From Micromonospora haikouensis (lineage in GTDB: Bacteria; Actinomycetota; Actinomycetes; Mycobacteriales; Micromonosporaceae): a stretch of 42,895 nt of DNA. The stretch is from NCBI RefSeq assembly GCF_900091595.1, contig NZ_FMCW01000043.1, positions 1 to 42,895 of the forward strand, given 5' to 3'. Shown piece by piece: positions 30,901 through 39,389 of the stretch. Below the pieces are notes generated by a model. The model was not told the DNA's origin, made no database searches, and was given only the letters and a program-made list of their open reading frames with translations. The stretch's first letter is position 1. Each line of letters opens with the position of its first letter. The translations under genes were made by a program, and so were the position numbers.

Positions 30901-32478
30901 GTGGAGGGGCTCGTCCTGATCGTGGTGCTGGCGGCCACCGTGCTCGTCGGCACCACCATCGGCGGGCGCTACCGGGTCGCCCCGCCGGTCCTGCTCATCG
31001 GGATGGGCGCGCTGCTGGCGCTCGCCCCGCCGCTGTCGGACGTGGTGCTCGAACCGGACGTGGTGCTGCTGCTGTTCCTGCCCGCGATCCTCTACCGGGA
31101 GAGCCTCACCATCAGCCTGCGGGAGATCCGCGCCAACCTGACCGTCATCGCCCTGCTCGCCGTGGGGCTGGTCGCGGTCACGATGGTGACGGTGGCGCTG
31201 GTCGCCCAGGCGGTCGGGGTCGAGGGGCCGGCGGCGTGGGTGCTCGGGGCGGTGCTGGCCCCGACCGACGCCGCCGCGGTCGCCGGCCTGGCCAAGCGGA
31301 TGCCCCGCCGGTTCCTCACCGTCCTGCGCGCGGAGAGCCTCATCAACGACGGCACCGCGCTGGTCCTCTTCGCCGTCGCGCTCGGCCTGATCACCGGCGG
31401 CGCACCGCCGGGGGCGCTGCCGCTCGTCGAGCGCGTCGGGGGGTCGTTCCTCGGCGGCGTCGCGGCCGGGCTGGCGATCGGGGTGGTGGTCGTGCTGATC
31501 CGCCGCCGCCTCGACGACCCGCTGCGCGAGGGCGCGCTCAGCGTGCTCACGCCGTTCGTCGCGTTCCTGGCCGCCGAGGAACTGCACGCCAGCGGGGTGC
31601 TCGCGGTGGTGGTCGCCGGCCTGGTGCTCTCCTTCGCCGGTCCCCGGGTGATCCGGGCACCCTCCCGGGTGCTGGCCTACGCCTTCTGGGACCTCACCAC
31701 CTTCCTGATCAACGGGGGCCTGTTCGTGCTGCTCGGGATGCAGATCCCCCGGGCGTTGCGCGGGGTCACCAGCACGTCGGTGGGGCAGGCGCTGCTCATC
31801 GCGGTGCTGGTCGCCGGCACCGTCCTGGCGACCCGGATGGCCTGGCTGCACCTGTCGGCGTACCTGCTGCGGCTCGTCGACCGCCGTAAGTCGCAACGGG
31901 CCCTGCGGGTCGGCTGGCGGATCCGCACGGCCGCCGGGTGGGCCGGCTTCCGCGGCGCGGTGTCGCTGGCCGCGGCCCTCGCGGTGCCGCTGACCACCCC
32001 GGCCGGGGAACCCGTCCACGAGCGGGACCTGATCATCTTCTGCACGGCGCTGGTGATCGTCATGATCATGCTGGTGCAGGGCACCACCCTGCCGCTCGTG
32101 GTCCGCTGGGCGGGCCTCGTCGGCGACCAGCAGCGCGCCGACGAGGTGCGGATGGCCCGCCTGCGGGCCACCGAGGCCGGGCTGGCGGCGCTGCCGGAGG
32201 TCGCCGACGGGCTGGGCGTGCACCGGGACGTCGCCGACCGGATCCGCGTCGACTACCAGGACCACCTCGACGACATCCGCGCCGCCGAGCAGGGCGAAGC
32301 CGCCGAGCAGGCCCGCGACCTGGAGCGCCGGCTGCGGCTGGCGGTCCTGGACCGCAAGCGGCGCGAGATCACCCGGCTGCGCAACGCCAACGAGATCGAC
32401 GACACGGTGCTGCGCGAGCTGCAGGCCGCGCTCGACATCGAGGAGATCCGCCTGCTGGGCCCGCCCACCCCCGAGTGA
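30901..32478 (+). CDS. CPA1-family Na+(K+)/H+ antiporter
   Basis: A 525-residue cation/proton antiporter of the NhaP/YjcE type. About 12 membrane helices fill residues 1-410. The ion-binding core shows APTDAAAVAGLAKRMP (Asp) and AESLINDGTALVLF (Asn-Asp), both intact. WAGFRGAVSLAAALAVP is the later family motif. The C-terminal cytoplasmic part (about 420-525) is charged and helical, usual for this subfamily. The GTG at 30901 has GGAGGGG 5 bases upstream. A 66-residue-longer reading from 30835 would run through the leader hairpin and is not needed. It likely sets cytoplasmic pH or salt balance. Not linked to its neighbours. Confidence 0.92.
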   Translation: MEGLVLIVVLAATVLVGTTIGGRYRVAPPVLLIGMGALLALAPPLSDVVLEPDVVLLLFLPAILYRESLTISLREIRANLTVIALLAVGLVAVTMVTVALVAQAVGVEGPAAWVLGAVLAPTDAAAVAGLAKRMPRRFLTVLRAESLINDGTALVLFAVALGLITGGAPPGALPLVERVGGSFLGGVAAGLAIGVVVVLIRRRLDDPLREGALSVLTPFVAFLAAEELHASGVLAVVVAGLVLSFAGPRVIRAPSRVLAYAFWDLTTFLINGGLFVLLGMQIPRALRGVTSTSVGQALLIAVLVAGTVLATRMAWLHLSAYLLRLVDRRKSQRALRVGWRIRTAAGWAGFRGAVSLAAALAVPLTTPAGEPVHERDLIIFCTALVIVMIMLVQGTTLPLVVRWAGLVGDQQRADEVRMARLRATEAGLAALPEVADGLGVHRDVADRIRVDYQDHLDDIRAAEQGEAAEQARDLERRLRLAVLDRKRREITRLRNANEIDDTVLRELQAALDIEEIRLLGPPTPE

Positions 32479-32503
32479 CCACCGGCCGGGCCGGCCGGCG
32501 GCG

Positions 32504-33532
32504 TCAGGCCCGGGCCGGCACGCCGCCCGCGCCCTCCCGCAGCGCCAGGTCGGAGAAGTGGCAGGCGACCTCGCGGTCGGCGTCGCCCGGCGTCGGGCCG
32601 AGCACCGGCTGCACCTGCCCGCACTGCTGCCGGGCCAGCCGGCAGCGGGTGTGGAACAGGCAGCCCGGCGGCGGGTCGGACGGGCTGGGCGGGTCACCGG
32701 CGAGCACGATGCGCCGGCTGCCGCCGCGCTGGCCCGTGGGATCGACCACGGGGGAGGCGGACAGCAGCGCCTGGGTGTACGGGTGGGCCGGCCGGGAGTA
32801 GACGGTCTCGGTGTCGCCGATCTCGGCGAGCCGCCCGAGGTACATGACCGCCGTGCGGTCGGCGACGTGCCGCACCACGGACAGGTCGTGGGCGATGAAC
32901 ACCAGGGCGATGTTCATCCGGCGTTGCAGGTCCCGCAGCAGGTTGACCACCTGCGCCTGCACGCTGACGTCGAGGGCGGAGACGGGCTCGTCGCAGACGA
33001 GGATCTCCGGTTCCAGGGCGAGGGCGCGGGCGATGCCGATGCGCTGGCGCTGCCCGCCGGAGAACTGGTGCGGGTAGCGGTGCATCAGCTCCGGCGCGAG
33101 CCCGACGAGGCCGAGCAGCTCGGCGACCCGGTCGGAGCGGGCCCGCCGGTCGCCGCGGCCGTGCACCACGAGGGGCTCGGCGATCAGGTCGCGCACGCAC
33201 ATGCGCGGGTCCAGCGAGGTGTACGGGTCCTGGAAGACCATCTGCACCTGGCGGCGCAGCAGCCGCCGGTCGCGCCCCCGCACGCCGGTGATGTCGCGTC
33301 CCCGCACCACGATGCTGCCCGAGTCGGGGCGTTCCAGGCCGACCAGCATCCGGGCCAGGGTGGACTTGCCGCACCCGGACTCCCCGACGACGCCGAGGGA
33401 TTCCCCGGCGTGCAGCCGGAGGCTCACCCCGTCGACGGCGCTGACCCGGGTGCGGCCGAGCCCGGCCCGGCCGGTGGTGAACGTCTTGCGCAGGTCCGTG
33501 GCGACCAGGACGGGCTCAGCCGGTGACGACAT
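32504..33532 (-). CDS. Oligopeptide/dipeptide ABC transporter ATPase (OppF/DppF type)
   Basis: A 342-residue ATPase. Walker A is GESGCGKSTL, the Q-loop is MVFQDPYTSLDPRM, the signature FSGGQRQRIGIARALAL, and Walker B ILVCDEPVSALD. The C-terminal extension has PPPGCLFHTRC with Cys residues, as in Opp/Dpp ATPases that carry an iron-sulfur-like Cys cluster. The start overlaps the stop of the DppD-type gene by 17 bases. It pairs with that ATPase to drive the permeases encoded on the opposite strand from 37545. Nothing is missing. Confidence 0.95.
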   Translation of the reverse strand: MSSPAEPVLVATDLRKTFTTGRAGLGRTRVSAVDGVSLRLHAGESLGVVGESGCGKSTLARMLVGLERPDSGSIVVRGRDITGVRGRDRRLLRRQVQMVFQDPYTSLDPRMCVRDLIAEPLVVHGRGDRRARSDRVAELLGLVGLAPELMHRYPHQFSGGQRQRIGIARALALEPEILVCDEPVSALDVSVQAQVVNLLRDLQRRMNIALVFIAHDLSVVRHVADRTAVMYLGRLAEIGDTETVYSRPAHPYTQALLSASPVVDPTGQRGGSRRIVLAGDPPSPSDPPPGCLFHTRCRLARQQCGQVQPVLGPTPGDADREVACHFSDLALREGAGGVPARA

Positions 33533-34541
33533 GCGACAGCTCCTCGGTGCGGTGGCAGGCGGCGGCGCGGCCGTCGATGACCCTCAGGGCGGGGCGCTCG
33601 GTGCGGCACCGCTCGACGACCCGGTCGCAGCGGGGGTGGAACGCGCACCCGGGCGGCTTGCGGGTCGGGTTGGGCGGGGTGCCGGGGATGGCGTACAGGT
33701 CGTCGCCGCGCTGGTGGGCCTGGGGCACGGAGCGCAGCAGGGCGTCGGTGTACGGGTGGGCGGGCGTGCCGAGGACCTCGGCGGTGGTGCCGGTCTCCAC
33801 GACCCGCCCGGCGTACATGACCACGACCCGGTCGGCGACCTCGGAGACGACGCCGAGGTCGTGGGTGATCAGCAGGATGCCGATGCCGAGATCCCGGCGC
33901 AGCCCGTTGAGCAGCTCCAGGATCTGGGCCTGGACGGTGACGTCGAGGGCGGTGGTCGGCTCGTCGGCGATGATCAGCTCGGGGCGCAGGGCGATGGCCA
34001 TCGCGATGAGGATGCGCTGGCGCATCCCGCCGGAGAACTGGTGCGGGTACTCGTCGACCCGCCGGTCCGGGGCGGGGATGCCGACCTGGGAGAGCAGGTC
34101 GACGGCGGCGGCGCGGGCCTGCCGGCGGGACGCGCCGCGATGGGTACGGAACAACTCGCCGAGCTGGTCGCCGATGCTGAGCACGGGGTTCAGGGCGGAC
34201 AGCGCGTCCTGGAAGACCATGCTCATCCGGTTGCCGCGCACGGCCCGGCGCCCGGCCTCGGTGAGCGTGGTGAGGTCGGTGCCGCCGAGCGCGACGCGGT
34301 CGGCCTCGACGCGCACGGTCGGCGGGTGCAGCCCCATGATCGCCTTCGCGGTGACCGACTTGCCGGAGCCCGACTCGCCGAGCAGCGCGACGAGTTCGCC
34401 GGCGGCGACGTCGAGGTCGACGTCCACGGCGGCGGGCACGTCGCCGCGCCGGGTGGCGAAGGTCACGGACAGCCCGCGTACCGACAGGGCCTGTCCTCCT
34501 CCGTCCGGTGGGGCGGTGGTTGGGGCGTCTGGCTGATTCAC
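33516..34541 (-). CDS. Oligopeptide/dipeptide ABC transporter ATPase (OppD/DppD type)
   Basis: A 341-residue ATPase with Walker A GESGSGKSVTAKAIMG, Q-loop MVFQDALSALNP, signature FSGGMRQRILIAMAIAL and Walker B LIIADEPTTALD. The end has the PPGCAFHPRC Cys-rich Opp/Dpp signature. The GTG at 34541 is preferred because GGAGG lies 6 bases upstream; the frame is open back to 34625. It is the first gene of the leftward pair. The divergent side carries the M19 peptidase and the rest of the transporter, so one intergenic region controls both. Two of three 31-bp spaced repeats lie upstream of its start. Confidence 0.95.
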   Translation of the reverse strand: MNQPDAPTTAPPDGGGQALSVRGLSVTFATRRGDVPAAVDVDLDVAAGELVALLGESGSGKSVTAKAIMGLHPPTVRVEADRVALGGTDLTTLTEAGRRAVRGNRMSMVFQDALSALNPVLSIGDQLGELFRTHRGASRRQARAAAVDLLSQVGIPAPDRRVDEYPHQFSGGMRQRILIAMAIALRPELIIADEPTTALDVTVQAQILELLNGLRRDLGIGILLITHDLGVVSEVADRVVVMYAGRVVETGTTAEVLGTPAHPYTDALLRSVPQAHQRGDDLYAIPGTPPNPTRKPPGCAFHPRCDRVVERCRTERPALRVIDGRAAACHRTEELSHVVTG

Positions 34542-34571
34542 CGCGAGCCTCCAGCTACGCATAACGGACGC

Positions 34572-34640
34572 CCGTGCCGGTAATCCCCGCTGCAACGGCC
34601 GTCCGTGCCTGTTCCTGAACTGCATCTTGACTTCCGTGCC
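34572..34640. repeat. Three CCGTGCC boxes at exact 31-bp spacing in the divergent region
   Basis: CCGTGCC occurs at 34572-34578, 34603-34609 and 34634-34640, each start 31 bases after the last. Preceding bases are also pyrimidine-rich. That is three helical turns per step, so all boxes face the same side. A multimeric regulator such as the Lrp-type protein encoded at 41427 would suit this. The gap 34542-34742 holds no gene. Confidence 0.6.
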
Positions 34641-34742
34641 GAATCATTGCAACCCTCTAATCGGTCGCGCCGGTTCTGGGCGCCGACCCCGGCGGCCGCG
34701 CCTCTTCTTCGCGGGCCGCGAATCTGAAGGGACCCCACGCGG

Positions 34743-35951
34743 ATGCTTGAACAGGCGAAGCGCTACACCGGCTACACGGCGTACGACTACCTGGAGGCCG
34801 GCAAGGACTTCAAGAAGTTCCGGTACGCCGAGCAGATCAGCCGGGTGCCGGCCTACGCCGGCCTCGACCTCTCCGACAGCCAGCGGGAACGCACGCAGCG
34901 GCTGCTGCGCGACGAGATCGTCATCTCGCTGCACGACCACGTCCAGGTCTTCCCCGAGGACATGGGCCAGCTCCGCGAGCACATCCGGGCCGGCCGCGAA
35001 CCCACCGGCTACCTCGGCCTGTCCCGCTCGGGCATGACCGCCGTGTTCGACAACGGCATGGACGGCACCTGCTGCATCTCCAGCGACGCCGGCTGGAAGT
35101 ACACCGACGTCCTGTTCGACCTCGGCGTGCGGATGGCCGACATCGCCCACCAGGACTACGTGATCAAGGCCGAGTCGCTCAAGGACATCTACCACGCCCA
35201 CGAGACCGGCCGGCTCGCGCACGTGTTCGCCCTCGAAGCCGCCACCATGATCGAGAACGAGGTCGACCGCCTCGACGTGCTCTACGGCTTCGGCGTCCGG
35301 CAGATCGGTATCGCCTACTCCGAGGCCAACATGCTCGGCGGCGGCCTCAAGGAACGCGGCGACGGCGGCCTGACCTACTTCGGCGAGCGGGCCGTCGAAC
35401 GCATGAACAAGCTCGGCCTGGCCATCGACATCTCCCACTCCGGCGACCGCACCGCCATGGACGTGATCCAGAAGTCCACCAAGCCGGTGTTCATCACCCA
35501 CTGCGGCTCCCGCGAGGTGTGGCCGACCAACCGGATGAAGCCCGACGCGGTCATCGCCGCCTGCGCCGAGCGCGGCGGGGTGCTCGGCCTGGAGGCCGCC
35601 CCACACACCACCCTGTCCCCGGCCCACCCCCGGCACAGCCTGGAGTCGGTCATGGACCACTTCGTCCACGCGGTCGACCTCATCGGCATCGACCACGTCG
35701 CCTTCGGCCCCGACACGCTCTTCGGCGACCACGTCGGGCTGCACGACGCCTTCGCGGCGAACCTGTCCACCAAGGAGGCCCACGGCCGGGTCGAGTACCC
35801 CAAGGTCGAGTACGTCGACGGCCTGGAGAACCCCGCCGAGTGCTTCTACAACATCATCGGATGGCTCGTGGCCCACGACTACTCCGACGACGAGATCCGC
35901 AAGGTCATCGGTGGCAACACCATCCGCGTCCTCGAGGAGGTCTGGGTCTGA
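34743..35951 (+). CDS. M19-family (renal dipeptidase-like) peptidase
   Basis: A 402-residue TIM-barrel metallopeptidase of the membrane-dipeptidase family, here without signal peptide. The metal-site landmarks are ISLHDH (His64 and His66, where HxD is usual), Glu in FALEAATMIENEV, DISHSG and ITHCGSR. IDHVAFGPDTLFGDH closes the barrel, and VIGGNTIRVLEEVW is the typical C-terminus. Family members cleave dipeptides, including some with D-residues or beta-lactams. It is the first gene of the rightward operon; its stop overlaps the binding-protein ATG, so it probably hydrolyses dipeptides imported by the same transporter. The HxH variation may change metal preference or substrate. Confidence 0.92.
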   Translation: MLEQAKRYTGYTAYDYLEAGKDFKKFRYAEQISRVPAYAGLDLSDSQRERTQRLLRDEIVISLHDHVQVFPEDMGQLREHIRAGREPTGYLGLSRSGMTAVFDNGMDGTCCISSDAGWKYTDVLFDLGVRMADIAHQDYVIKAESLKDIYHAHETGRLAHVFALEAATMIENEVDRLDVLYGFGVRQIGIAYSEANMLGGGLKERGDGGLTYFGERAVERMNKLGLAIDISHSGDRTAMDVIQKSTKPVFITHCGSREVWPTNRMKPDAVIAACAERGGVLGLEAAPHTTLSPAHPRHSLESVMDHFVHAVDLIGIDHVAFGPDTLFGDHVGLHDAFAANLSTKEAHGRVEYPKVEYVDGLENPAECFYNIIGWLVAHDYSDDEIRKVIGGNTIRVLEEVWV

Positions 35952-37540
35952 TGCGTCTCCGCCTACCCCTCGTCGCCGTCACCGCGCTCGCCGCGGTGGT
36001 CGCGACGGCAGCCTGCAGCCCCAGCGCGCCGAGCGACTCGGCCGCCCAGGGCGGCGACAAGAACGCCACCCTCACCATCGCCACCACCACCGACGTGGTC
36101 AACTTCAACCCGCTGCTGGGCAACAGCCGCACCGACGGCTGGATCACCAACCTGATGTACCCGCGGCTGCTCACCATCGACGCCAACGGCGCCAAGCAGT
36201 CGTACCTGGCCGCCGACCGCGGCTACAGCGACCCCACCACCGGCTTCTACGAGCTGCGCGGCGACATGAAGTGGAGCGACGGCACCGCCGTCAGCGCCGC
36301 CGACGTCGCGTACACCATCAACACGATCATGACGAAGAAGCCCGCCGGCAACGTCGTCTACGGCCAGCTCGCCAACGTCGAGTCCGCCTCCGCCCCGACG
36401 GCCACCCGGGTCGAGCTGAAGCTCAAGCGACCCGACGCCACCGTCGTCGACGAGGTCGGCTTCTGGATGAACGTCGTGCCCAAGCACGTCTTCGAGAAGG
36501 CCCCCGACGCGGGCACCTTCGCCAACAACAGCGACTGGGTCAGCGCCGGGCCGTTCAGGCTCACCACCGTCGCCAAGGGCCAGAGCTACACCCTGGAGCG
36601 GGTCACCCCGTACCCGATGGCCCCCGCCGGCACCCCCAACGTGGCCAAGGTCGTCTACCGGGTCTACCCCGACGTCAACACGGAGATCCTCGCGTTGCGC
36701 AACGGCGACGTGGACCTCATCGCCAACGCCCTGCCCCCGGCCCAGGTCAAGACCCTCCAGTCGACCCCCGGAGTCAAGGTCCAGGAGGTCCCCGGCCTCG
36801 GGTACGCCCACATGACGTACAACATGACCCGCAAGCCCCTGGACAACCTCAAGGTGCGGCAGGCCCTCGCCCACGCCGTCGACTACGAGGCCATCCGCTC
36901 CGTCGTGCTGCAGGGCCAGGCGGTCACCACCGGCTCCAGCCCCATCCCGCCGGTGCTCAAGGACTTCGTCAAGCCCGACCTCAAGGAGTACGCCTTCGAC
37001 CCGGAGCTGGCCCGCAAGCTGGTCACCGAGTCCGGCGTCGGCACCCTGCGCCCGCTGACGATGATCTACTCGCTGCAGGACGCCGTCACCTCACAGTGGG
37101 CGCAGCTGGTCAAGGACAACGCCGCCCAGGCCGGCATCACCATCGAGCTGCAGGGCATGGACCGCAACACCTACCTGGCCAAGACCGCCGCCGGCGAGTA
37201 CGACATCTACGCCGGCAACTTCGCCATCATGGACGACCCGGCGACCAACATGGCCCTGACGTTCCTGCCCGACGGCGCCATCAACTACACCAAGGTCGAC
37301 GACCCGGCGCTGAGCGCGCTGATCACCAAGGCCACCGCGACCACCGACAAGGCCGCCCAGAAGGACCTGATCTGGCAGGCCGCCACCCTCGTGCACGACA
37401 ACGTCTACGACAACGTCATGTACATGCAGAACCTGTACGTCGCCCACAGCGACAAGTGGGACGGCTTCGTGGTCAAGCCCAGCGAGCTGCTGTCGGTGGT
37501 CGACCCGCAGTCCCTGGCGAACGCGCGGAAGGTCGGCTGA
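35951..37540 (+). CDS. Peptide ABC transporter substrate-binding lipoprotein (family 5)
   Basis: A 529-residue DppA/OppA-like binding protein. The N-terminal signal ends in the lipobox TAAC, giving a lipid anchor. ATTTDVVNFNPLLGNS begins the mature part, and MKWSDGTAVSAADVAYTINTI is the family 5 signature. VRQALAHAVDYEAI and YDIYAGNFAIMDDPATN line the cleft. The ATG overlaps the M19 stop (TGATG). It captures peptides or related compounds outside the cell and passes them to the permeases that follow. The ligand is not evident. Confidence 0.95.
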   Translation: MRLRLPLVAVTALAAVVATAACSPSAPSDSAAQGGDKNATLTIATTTDVVNFNPLLGNSRTDGWITNLMYPRLLTIDANGAKQSYLAADRGYSDPTTGFYELRGDMKWSDGTAVSAADVAYTINTIMTKKPAGNVVYGQLANVESASAPTATRVELKLKRPDATVVDEVGFWMNVVPKHVFEKAPDAGTFANNSDWVSAGPFRLTTVAKGQSYTLERVTPYPMAPAGTPNVAKVVYRVYPDVNTEILALRNGDVDLIANALPPAQVKTLQSTPGVKVQEVPGLGYAHMTYNMTRKPLDNLKVRQALAHAVDYEAIRSVVLQGQAVTTGSSPIPPVLKDFVKPDLKEYAFDPELARKLVTESGVGTLRPLTMIYSLQDAVTSQWAQLVKDNAAQAGITIELQGMDRNTYLAKTAAGEYDIYAGNFAIMDDPATNMALTFLPDGAINYTKVDDPALSALITKATATTDKAAQKDLIWQAATLVHDNVYDNVMYMQNLYVAHSDKWDGFVVKPSELLSVVDPQSLANARKVG

Positions 37541-37544
37541 GCGG

Positions 37545-38510
37545 ATGCCACCGGTTGTCGGCTTCGTCGCGCGGCGGCTCGGACGGGCGGTCCTGACGCT
37601 CTGGTTCGCCACCACGATCACCTTCCTGCTGCTGCGGCTGCTGCCCGGCAACCCGGCGCTCGCCGTCGCCACCCCCAACATGACCCCACAGACCCAGGCG
37701 ATCCTGCTGCGCCAGTACGGCCTCGACGAGCCCCTGCTCGTCCAGTACGGCAAGTACCTGTGGCAGCTCGTCCAGGGCAACCTCGGGGTCTCCATCACCC
37801 AGTCCGTTCCGGTGACCGACGTGCTGCTGGAACGCCTCCCGTGGACCCTGCTGCTCACCGGGTCCTCCCTGCTGGTGACGGTCGCCGTCGGCATCCCCCT
37901 CGGGGTGCTGGCGGCGACCCGCCCCAGCGGGCTGCTCGACCGGCTCGTCCAGGTCGGCGGCGTCGTCGGCCAGTCGGTCTTCGTGCCCAGCGTCGCGATC
38001 GCGCTGCTGTTCCTGTTCGGCCTGCAACTGCGGTGGCTGCCCATCGGCGGCGCGTACAGCCCCGGCGTCTACGGCGGGCAGTGGTACCTCGACGTGGCCG
38101 CCCACCTGGTGCTGCCCTGCGTCAGCCTCGTCCTGGTGCAGCTCGGCTCCTACGTGCTGACCCTGCGGGCCACCCTCATCGACTCCCTCGGCGAGGACTA
38201 CTGCGTCCTGGCCACCGCCAAGGGCCTGCCCCACCGCAAGGTGGTGTGGAAGCACGCCCTGCGCAACGCGCTGCTGCCCACCACCACCCTGGTCGGCCTG
38301 CAACTGGGCTTCCTCGTCGGCGGCGCGGTGCTCACCGAGACCGTCTTCGCCTACCCGGGCATCGGCCGGGGCATCTACGAGGCGGTCACCCAGCTCGACT
38401 ACCCCGTCCTGCAGGGCGCGTTCGTCCTGCTCGCCGCGACCGTCGTGCTCGCCAACGTGGTCACCGACCTGGCGTACGGCCTGCTCGACCCGAGAGTGAG
38501 GACCCAGTGA
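37545..38510 (+). CDS. Peptide ABC transporter permease (DppB/OppB type)
   Basis: A 321-residue permease with about six helices. FVARRLGRAVLTLWFATTI is the typical N-terminal helix, and LLPGNPALAVATPNMTPQT is the conserved first loop. The ATPase-coupling EAA loop lies around VLATAKGLPHRKVVWKHALRNAL, and ETVFAYPGIGRGIYEAV ends the family pattern. It starts 4 bases after the binding-protein stop and overlaps the DppC-type start by 4 bases. It forms the channel with that protein. Confidence 0.95.
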   Translation: MPPVVGFVARRLGRAVLTLWFATTITFLLLRLLPGNPALAVATPNMTPQTQAILLRQYGLDEPLLVQYGKYLWQLVQGNLGVSITQSVPVTDVLLERLPWTLLLTGSSLLVTVAVGIPLGVLAATRPSGLLDRLVQVGGVVGQSVFVPSVAIALLFLFGLQLRWLPIGGAYSPGVYGGQWYLDVAAHLVLPCVSLVLVQLGSYVLTLRATLIDSLGEDYCVLATAKGLPHRKVVWKHALRNALLPTTTLVGLQLGFLVGGAVLTETVFAYPGIGRGIYEAVTQLDYPVLQGAFVLLAATVVLANVVTDLAYGLLDPRVRTQ

Positions 38511-39388
38511 CCGCCGCCGGCATCGCCCTCGACCAGGTCGTCGCCGACCAGCCGACCGCCGCGAGCGCCACCTGGACGGCGTTCCGCCGCAACCCGCTGG
38601 GCCTGGTCTCCCTCGCCGTGCTCGCCGCCCTCGTCGTCGTCGCGGTCGCCGCCCCGCTCATCGCCGACTACCCCGGCGGCTACGGCCCGGCGGTGCTCAC
38701 CCCGCCGTCCGGGCAGCACTGGTTCGGCACCGACAACCTCGGCCGCGACATCTTCGCCGAGGTCGTCTGGGGCACCCGGATCAGCATGCTCGTCGCCGCG
38801 CTCTCCTCCGCCCTGGCCATCGTCATCGGCGTGCTCGTCGCGGTGCTCGGCGCGTACTTCCCGAAGGTCGACACCATGGTCGGCACGGTCGTCGACCTGG
38901 CCCTGTCGCTGCCGGTGCTGCCCCTGATGATCCTCGTCGCCGCCCTGGCCGGGCCCAGCCTCGCCACCGTGGTCGTGGTCATCGCCCTGTTCTCCTGGCC
39001 GGAGGTGGCCCGCGTGGTCCGCTCCCAGGCCCTGGCCGTGGTCCGGCTGCCCTACATCGACGCCGCCCGGCTCACCGGCGGCTCCTGGCTGTGGATCATC
39101 CGCCGGCACCTGGTGCCCGCCGTCGCCCCCGTCATCGTGGTGTCGGTCGTGCTCACCGCCTCCCGGGCCGTGCTGTCGGCCGCCGGCCTGGCCTTCCTCG
39201 GCCTCGGCGACCCCAACAGCTGGTCGTGGGGCCGGATCCTCTACGAGGCCCAGCAGTCCGGCGCGATGTCCAGCGCCTGGTGGACCACCCTGTTCCCCTC
39301 GCTGGCGATGCTCGCCCTCGTCGTCTCCGCCACCCTCATCTCCATCGCCTACAACGACGCCCGCAACCCACGCACCCGGGAGAACTGA
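38507..39388 (+). CDS. Peptide ABC transporter permease (DppC/OppC type)
   Basis: A 293-residue permease. An N-terminal cytoplasmic segment with FRRNPLGLVSL precedes helix 1, and HWFGTDNLGRDIFAEVVWG is the classical OppC motif after it. The coupling loop is VRLPYIDAARLTGGSWLWII, and FLGLGDPNSWSWGRIL is the usual later motif. The GTG start overlaps the upstream permease stop. The M24-fold gene begins 1 base after its stop, so transporter and peptidase are co-expressed. Confidence 0.95.
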   Translation: MTAAGIALDQVVADQPTAASATWTAFRRNPLGLVSLAVLAALVVVAVAAPLIADYPGGYGPAVLTPPSGQHWFGTDNLGRDIFAEVVWGTRISMLVAALSSALAIVIGVLVAVLGAYFPKVDTMVGTVVDLALSLPVLPLMILVAALAGPSLATVVVVIALFSWPEVARVVRSQALAVVRLPYIDAARLTGGSWLWIIRRHLVPAVAPVIVVSVVLTASRAVLSAAGLAFLGLGDPNSWSWGRILYEAQQSGAMSSAWWTTLFPSLAMLALVVSATLISIAYNDARNPRTREN

Positions 39389-39389
39389 C

